From positions 1 through 64,000 of the forward strand of contig NZ_JBQKLI010000003.1 in the NCBI RefSeq assembly GCF_052116305.1: a stretch of DNA of 64,000 nt, written 5' to 3'. The position numbers and the translations under genes were made by a program. Numbering within the stretch: position 1 is the stretch's first letter; every line of letters begins with the position of its first letter. Positions 59,842-64,000 of this stretch are shown here, piece after piece. The DNA comes from JBQKLI01 sp012798975. GTDB lineage: Bacteria; Bacillota; Clostridia; Tissierellales; Peptoniphilaceae. The notes under the pieces were generated by a model that was not told where the DNA came from, made no database searches, and saw nothing but the letters and a program-made list of their open reading frames with translations.

Positions 59842-60698
59842 ATACAAATGAACATCAATTACGTTTAAAATTAATGGAATTTGCCATCGAAAATGAAGGC
59901 GTCAAATGTATGATCGAAACAGGAGATCGTACCAATCCCAATATTAAAAAAGATGAACTATACGATTATGTAATTATTTACGGAGTAGAGGATTTAAAAG
60001 AGTTTAGGAATTCAAGTAAAATCGAAGAATATTTCGGATCTCTTTTGGTTCTTGAGAAAAAAGAAGGAATGCAGTTTTTAAAGAAATTTTATCAGAATTC
60101 CCTCCGATTTATTTTAGTATTGGATGATATTACTAAACTGGATATTACATTTATACTCTACAATGAAGCGCAAGAATATCTCAATAAAGACAGCCTTGCA
60201 AAGATCCTTTTAGACAAGGAAGAGCTTTTAGAAGGAAAAGAAGAACGTTCTGAAGCAACATACCGTCAGCATAAGCCAAGTCGGGAAGAATTTACAAACT
60301 GCTGCAGCAATTTTTTTGTGACAGCTTTGAATATTGGAAAAGGGCTGTATCATGACAAGGTTCTTTATTCTACAAATATTTATATGGATGCAAAAAAATA
60401 TTTAGATGAGATGACAGCTTATTATATTGGATGCAATTATAATTTTGGTGTCAATGTAGGCCAGCACTATGAACATTTTAAAACCTATTTAACAGAAGAC
60501 CATTATGAAAAATATTTGGAAATTTATCCTCAGCCGGATCGGGACAAACTATGGACAAATCTTTTTCAGCTTTGTATGCTTTTTAGAAAAGAGGGATTGG
60601 TCGTTGCAGAGAAATTAAATTATGTTTATCCAAAAGAAGCAGACCGGGATATTATTAAAAAGCTGCGGGAAATTTGGGGCAAATATACGGAGGTATAA
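59835..60698 (+). CDS. ANT(6)/AadE-family protein with altered nucleotidyltransferase motif
   Basis: A 287-residue homologue of streptomycin 6-adenylyltransferase (AadE): RTNPNIKKDELYDY, RFILVLDDITKLDITF, KPSREEFTNCCSNFF and NYVYPKEADRDI follow the family layout. The usual GSRAN and DYD motif (metal-binding Asp pair) reads GDRTN and DYV here: Ser is replaced at residue 31 and the second Asp at residue 46. The third acid (Asp103) is kept. Activity as a resistance enzyme is therefore doubtful. It overlaps the Nudix stop. Confidence 0.78.
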   Translation: MLNTNEHQLRLKLMEFAIENEGVKCMIETGDRTNPNIKKDELYDYVIIYGVEDLKEFRNSSKIEEYFGSLLVLEKKEGMQFLKKFYQNSLRFILVLDDITKLDITFILYNEAQEYLNKDSLAKILLDKEELLEGKEERSEATYRQHKPSREEFTNCCSNFFVTALNIGKGLYHDKVLYSTNIYMDAKKYLDEMTAYYIGCNYNFGVNVGQHYEHFKTYLTEDHYEKYLEIYPQPDRDKLWTNLFQLCMLFRKEGLVVAEKLNYVYPKEADRDIIKKLREIWGKYTEV

Positions 60699-60699
60699 T

Positions 60700-60915
60700 A
60701 TGAAATGCGGATACTGTAATGAAAGAATGGAAGAAGGAACACTTCAGTCGGCAGCAAATCGCAAAGTCTATTATCTGCCGAAAGGAAAGTCTGTACCTAT
60801 GGCGAATAAAGTCCAGATAGAAAAAGCAGGAGGGTTTATTCTCTCGAAGGGTCTTTCCAACAAGGCAAAAGCTTTTTACTGTCCAAAATGCAGCAAGATA
60901 ATCATCGATATATAA
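60700..60915 (+). CDS. small zinc-ribbon-like protein (PF20097/DUF6487-type)
   Basis: A 71-residue protein with CGYCNERM at the N-terminus and YCPKCSKIIIDI at the C-terminus, a two-CxxC zinc ribbon. The middle GGFILSKGLSNKAKAF recalls the PF20097 group. Function unknown. AGGAGGT... style site (GGAGGT) precedes the ATG at 60700. Confidence 0.7.
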   Translation: MKCGYCNERMEEGTLQSAANRKVYYLPKGKSVPMANKVQIEKAGGFILSKGLSNKAKAFYCPKCSKIIIDI

Positions 60916-60941
60916 GCTATAACTAAAAATGAAAAGAGGCG

Positions 60942-60968
60942 GAGCAGATATGTCTGCTCTGTTTTTTC
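60942..60968 (+). terminator. terminator after the zinc-ribbon gene
   Basis: GAGCAGA/TCTGCTC around TATG, followed by TGTTTTTT. Confidence 0.75.
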
Positions 60969-61044
60969 GAGAGGAAATTTATATTTGAAATTCCTTGGAA
61001 TTACTGTTATGATTAAGCACTTGAAAAGAATAAAGGAGGTTTCA

Positions 61045-62841
61045 ATGGAATACGGAGTTCAAAGCAGAAATTACAATAACGAACAATTATTAGCCAGACT
61101 ATTTCCTTATTTTAAAGAATATTCATCTATATTTTTCTTGGATTTGTTCTGTGCGGCTCTTTCTACAGCATCGGAAATTATTCTGCCGATGATATTAAGA
61201 TATATGACAAACTTAGCCCTAGAAGATATTAATCTGATCACCCCTAGAATTATCGCTACAATGGTTGTTCTCTTTGTGGTGCTTAAAATAATCGACATGG
61301 TAGCAGGATATTATATGACCATGACAGGGCATATGATGGGAGCAAAAATCGAGACCAACATGAGAAGAGATCTTTTTACCCATCTGCAAAAATTATCGGA
61401 CTCTTTCTATAACGAAAATAAAGTAGGGCAGATCATGTCTAGAATTACATCGGATTTATTCGATATTACGGAATTTGCCCATCATTGTCCGGAAGAGTAT
61501 TTTATAGGTGCTCTTCAAATGATCTTCTCCTTTATTATATTAATTCGGATCAATGTGCCGTTGACATTGATTTTATTCACATTGATTCCCCTTATGATAT
61601 ATTTTTCCAGCAAATTTAGAACGAATATGAGAAAAAGCTCCAAGGATCAGCGAAATCATATCGGAGAACTGAATGCGGATATTGAAGACAATCTGTTGGG
61701 CATCCGCGTAGTTAAATCTTTTGCCAATGAAGATATAGAACTTGAAAAATTCCAAAAAGGCAACAACAAATTTCTCGATATAAAAGGAGAATTCTATAAA
61801 AGCATGGCAGGGTTTATGTCTGTTACGAAACTTTTTGAAGGACTGATGTATCTTGCAGTGATGAGTCTTGGCGGAATTTTCATGATGAGAGGTTCGATCA
61901 CACCAGGAGACTTAGTGGCCTATATTATGTATGTCAGCCTTTTAATCAATACGGTACGTAGAATCGTAAATTTTACGGAGCAGTTCCAAAAAGGCATGAC
62001 TGGTATGGAACGGTTTATGGAAATCATGGATGAAGAAGTAGAGATTACAAATATATCCGATGCAGAAGAATTAGAAAAAGTACAAGGAAAGATCCGCTTT
62101 CAAGATGTTTCCTTCCGTTATAATCCAGGAGGAGAGAAGGTGTTGGACCATATTGATCTGGATATCTCTCCAGGGGAAAAAGTAGCCCTCGTCGGACCCA
62201 GCGGCGGCGGAAAGACTACAATCTGCAACTTAATTCCAAGGTTCTATGATGTAACGGAAGGATCTATTACTATAGACGGGAAAGATGTAAGAGAACTGAC
62301 ACTGGAGAGCCTTCGTTCAAATATCGGAATCGTACAGCAGGATGTCTATCTATTTTCAGGAACGGTATATGAAAATATTGAATACGGAAAACCAGGTGCT
62401 TCAAAAGAGGAGATTATGGAAGCTGCAAGGCTTGCGGGAGCCTACTCTTTTATACAGGAGCTTCCACAGGGATTCGACACCTATGTAGGTGAGAGAGGAG
62501 TAAAACTTTCAGGAGGACAAAAACAGCGTATCTCTATTGCCAGAGTCTTTTTGAAAAATCCAGAGATACTTATACTCGACGAAGCCACCTCAGCCCTAGA
62601 TAATAAAAGTGAACGAATTATCCAAGAATCTTTGGAAAAACTTTCAGAAGGAAGGACCACATTAACCATCGCCCATAGACTGACAACTATTCAAAATGCA
62701 GACAAAATTATAGTACTAACACCAGATGGAATCGTGGAAAGAGGAAACCATCAAGAACTGATGGAGAAAGAAGGACTCTATTATCAGCTCTATACCGGTG
62801 GAGGAAACTTAAGCACAATGGACTTGAGCATGATAGGGTAG
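61045..62841 (+). CDS. ABC exporter (multidrug/lipid type, half-transporter)
   Basis: A 598-residue fused membrane-ATPase protein. Six transmembrane helices (about 25-320) precede the ATPase: Walker A GPSGGGKTTI, signature LSGGQKQRISIA, Walker B LILDEATSALD, H-loop AHRLTTI. It should act as a homodimer exporting drugs or lipids. The start at 61045 follows AAAGGAGG; an ATG at 60985 has none. Confidence 0.93.
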   Translation: MEYGVQSRNYNNEQLLARLFPYFKEYSSIFFLDLFCAALSTASEIILPMILRYMTNLALEDINLITPRIIATMVVLFVVLKIIDMVAGYYMTMTGHMMGAKIETNMRRDLFTHLQKLSDSFYNENKVGQIMSRITSDLFDITEFAHHCPEEYFIGALQMIFSFIILIRINVPLTLILFTLIPLMIYFSSKFRTNMRKSSKDQRNHIGELNADIEDNLLGIRVVKSFANEDIELEKFQKGNNKFLDIKGEFYKSMAGFMSVTKLFEGLMYLAVMSLGGIFMMRGSITPGDLVAYIMYVSLLINTVRRIVNFTEQFQKGMTGMERFMEIMDEEVEITNISDAEELEKVQGKIRFQDVSFRYNPGGEKVLDHIDLDISPGEKVALVGPSGGGKTTICNLIPRFYDVTEGSITIDGKDVRELTLESLRSNIGIVQQDVYLFSGTVYENIEYGKPGASKEEIMEAARLAGAYSFIQELPQGFDTYVGERGVKLSGGQKQRISIARVFLKNPEILILDEATSALDNKSERIIQESLEKLSEGRTTLTIAHRLTTIQNADKIIVLTPDGIVERGNHQELMEKEGLYYQLYTGGGNLSTMDLSMIG

Positions 62842-63230
62842 AGCTTAAAGAAGAAGAGTGAAAGAGCTTAAAGAAGAAGAGTGAAAGAGCTTAAAAAAGA
62901 AGAGTGAGAGAACTTAAAGAAGAGTGAAAGAATGAGAGAGGGGAGTTGATGTTGAAAAGCTCCGCTTTTCTTTTGTTTTATAAAAGAATTTGATCCCGTT
63001 TGTAACTTCGATGAATAAAGTTATTATTCTAGTTATATTTTAAGAAGTATAATTAGATATTAACCTTTAGCTATTTTATAATAGTTGATCTAATAGCAGC
63101 CTGCTTCTTATAATATAAAGAAAAATGAAAACTTTTTTTCGTTTTCTATAACAACTCCACTCTTCACTCTACCACTCTTCTTTTCTACCACTTTTTTTTA
63201 CTTCTCTCACTCTTTCTTTTGGGGTAAGGT
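62840..63230. repeat. tandem 23-bp repeat and dispersed intergenic repeat, copy 7
   Basis: Three 23-base units, AGAGCTTAAAGAAGAAGAGTG-AA, at 62840-62862, 62863-62885 and 62886-62908, then a shortened 20-base unit (62909-62928). GAGAGGGGAGTTGATG and hairpin GAAAAGC-TCC-GCTTTTC (62954-62970) follow. After an AT-rich centre, the CT-rich arm AACTCCACTCTTCACTC (about 63149-63230) mirrors the left side. No gene is seen. Confidence 0.75.
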
Positions 63231-63308
63231 TTTCATTGGTTTCGCCCTCGCAACTTGCTGTTTTTTGTGATACACTAGACAAGTAATTTAATTAGAAAGG
63301 ACAAATGA

Positions 63309-64000
63309 ATGACAAAAGAAAGATTTGAAGAATTAAATCTGTCAAAAGAGGTACTCGATGCCGTTTCCGATATGGGCTTTGAAGAAATGTCGCCAATCCA
63401 AGCACAAGCAATACCTTATTTGATGGAGGGCGAAGACGTTATCGGTCAAGCTCAGACAGGAACAGGAAAGACGGCGGCTTTCGGTATCCCTATTGTAGAA
63501 CAAGTAGATCCGACAAAGAATGCTGTTCAAGCAATAGTATTATGTCCAACAAGAGAGCTTTGCATACAGGTTTCACAAGAAATCTCAAAGCTTGCAAAAT
63601 ACAAGCAAGGAATTAGAGTACTCCCAATATACGGAGGACAGCCTATAGATCGGCAAATTCGAAGTCTTAAAAAAGGAATCCAAATCGTTATCGGTACACC
63701 GGGACGTGTAATGGATCATATCCGAAGAAAGACATTGAAGCTTGATGATGTACGCATGTTCGTACTGGATGAAGCAGATGAAATGTTTGACATGGGATTT
63801 AGAGAAGATATCGAATTTGTATTAAACTATATTCCGGGAGAAAGACAATCTTTGTTCTTCTCAGCAACTATGGCACCGGAAATTTTGAGATTCGCAAAGA
63901 AATACCAAGCGGAACCTAAAATTGTAAAAATACAGCATAAAGAGATGACCGTTCCTAAAGTAGATCAGTTCTACTATGAATTAAAATCCTTTATGAAGTC
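63309..64000 (+). CDS. cshA: DEAD-box RNA helicase (CshA-like), cut by window edge
   Basis: The first 230 or so residues of a DEAD-box helicase. Motifs seen: Q motif MSPIQAQAIP, Walker A AQTGTGKT, PTREL, GTPGRVMDH, DEADEMFDMGF and SAT. The ATG at 63309 is 8 bases after AAAGGA; an ATG at 63305 soon meets a stop. Likely remodels RNA in cold shock or decay. The gene continues past 64000. Confidence 0.92.
   Translation, partial: MTKERFEELNLSKEVLDAVSDMGFEEMSPIQAQAIPYLMEGEDVIGQAQTGTGKTAAFGIPIVEQVDPTKNAVQAIVLCPTRELCIQVSQEISKLAKYKQGIRVLPIYGGQPIDRQIRSLKKGIQIVIGTPGRVMDHIRRKTLKLDDVRMFVLDEADEMFDMGFREDIEFVLNYIPGERQSLFFSATMAPEILRFAKKYQAEPKIVKIQHKEMTVPKVDQFYYELKSFMK

Noticed and set aside
59835..60698. Functional streptomycin-resistance gene
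   Set aside because: The catalytic DYD motif is DYV and GS is GD, so resistance is not supported.

Overview
The window comes from an AT-rich, low-GC Gram-positive bacterium, most likely an anaerobic Firmicute of the Clostridia/Tissierellia type. Supporting signs are strong AGGAGG ribosome sites, TTGACA-17-TATAAT promoters, a T-box leader, a CtsR heat-shock operator, CWB2 cell-wall repeats, a FabK-type fatty-acid operon, and selenium-linked YedF/DUF3343 and purine-catabolic genes. I cannot resolve the genus. No tRNA, rRNA, CRISPR array or prophage is visible. The left edge cuts through an IS3-family insertion sequence and the right edge cuts a DEAD-box helicase gene.

Layout. 1-146: end of an IS3-type element. 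453-6600 (minus): a DUF364 protein, a secreted glucosaminidase with CWB2 repeats, and an operon of a ROK-family protein, cardiolipin synthase and a DUF1624 membrane protein. 6778-17457 (plus): a complete 13-gene fatty-acid operon, acpP-accBCDA-fabH-fabK-(FabX-like flavoprotein)-fabD-fabG-fabF-fabZ-MarR, with a consensus promoter and a strong terminator. 17459-26727: metal P-type ATPase with a small HMA protein, tyrS, a tyrosine phenol-lyase-like gene behind a tyrosine T-box, a peptidase-acetyltransferase fusion and homoserine dehydrogenase. 26904-31165: a broken SixA-CHAD fusion, then folK-folP and folE2-ptpS. 31336-40364: ClC transporter, a sugar ABC importer, the YedF/DUF3343 pair, MscS and DUF951. 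41228-45651: purine block of permease, MobA-ModE-like protein and adenine deaminase. 45681-49663: cysK, an Rrf2/CymR-type regulator and two PLP lyases of cysteine/methionine metabolism. 51187-54848: DnaJ-like gene and clpB, each behind its own promoter and CtsR-type box. 55197-62841: 8-oxoguanine deaminase-like enzyme, flavodoxin, cytoplasmic CWB2-like protein, esterase, Nudix hydrolase, degenerate ANT(6) homologue, zinc-ribbon protein and ABC exporter.

How the genes work together. The fab operon provides acetyl-CoA carboxylase, the elongation enzymes and a MarR-type (FabT-like) regulator. It carries two tandem FabK-family flavoproteins, and the second has a cysteine cluster of the kind expected for an iron-sulfur FabX-type enzyme. 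The purine genes (permease, adenine deaminase, 8-oxoguanine deaminase-like enzyme, MobA-ModE) and the selenium-linked pair suggest purine use through a molybdenum hydroxylase encoded elsewhere. The folate cluster lacks folB but has a CExxHGH-type pterin synthase that may stand in for it.

Unusual structure. A dispersed family of composite intergenic repeats occurs at about eight places: GA-rich strand, short hairpin often with a 7-nt loop, and a matching CT-rich strand. Four non-essential genes are broken by single-base indels (small membrane protein, SixA-CHAD, GNAT, DUF2798), while large essential operons are clean. Three proteins (ROK, MobA-like, ANT(6)-like) retain their fold signatures but lack key active-site residues.
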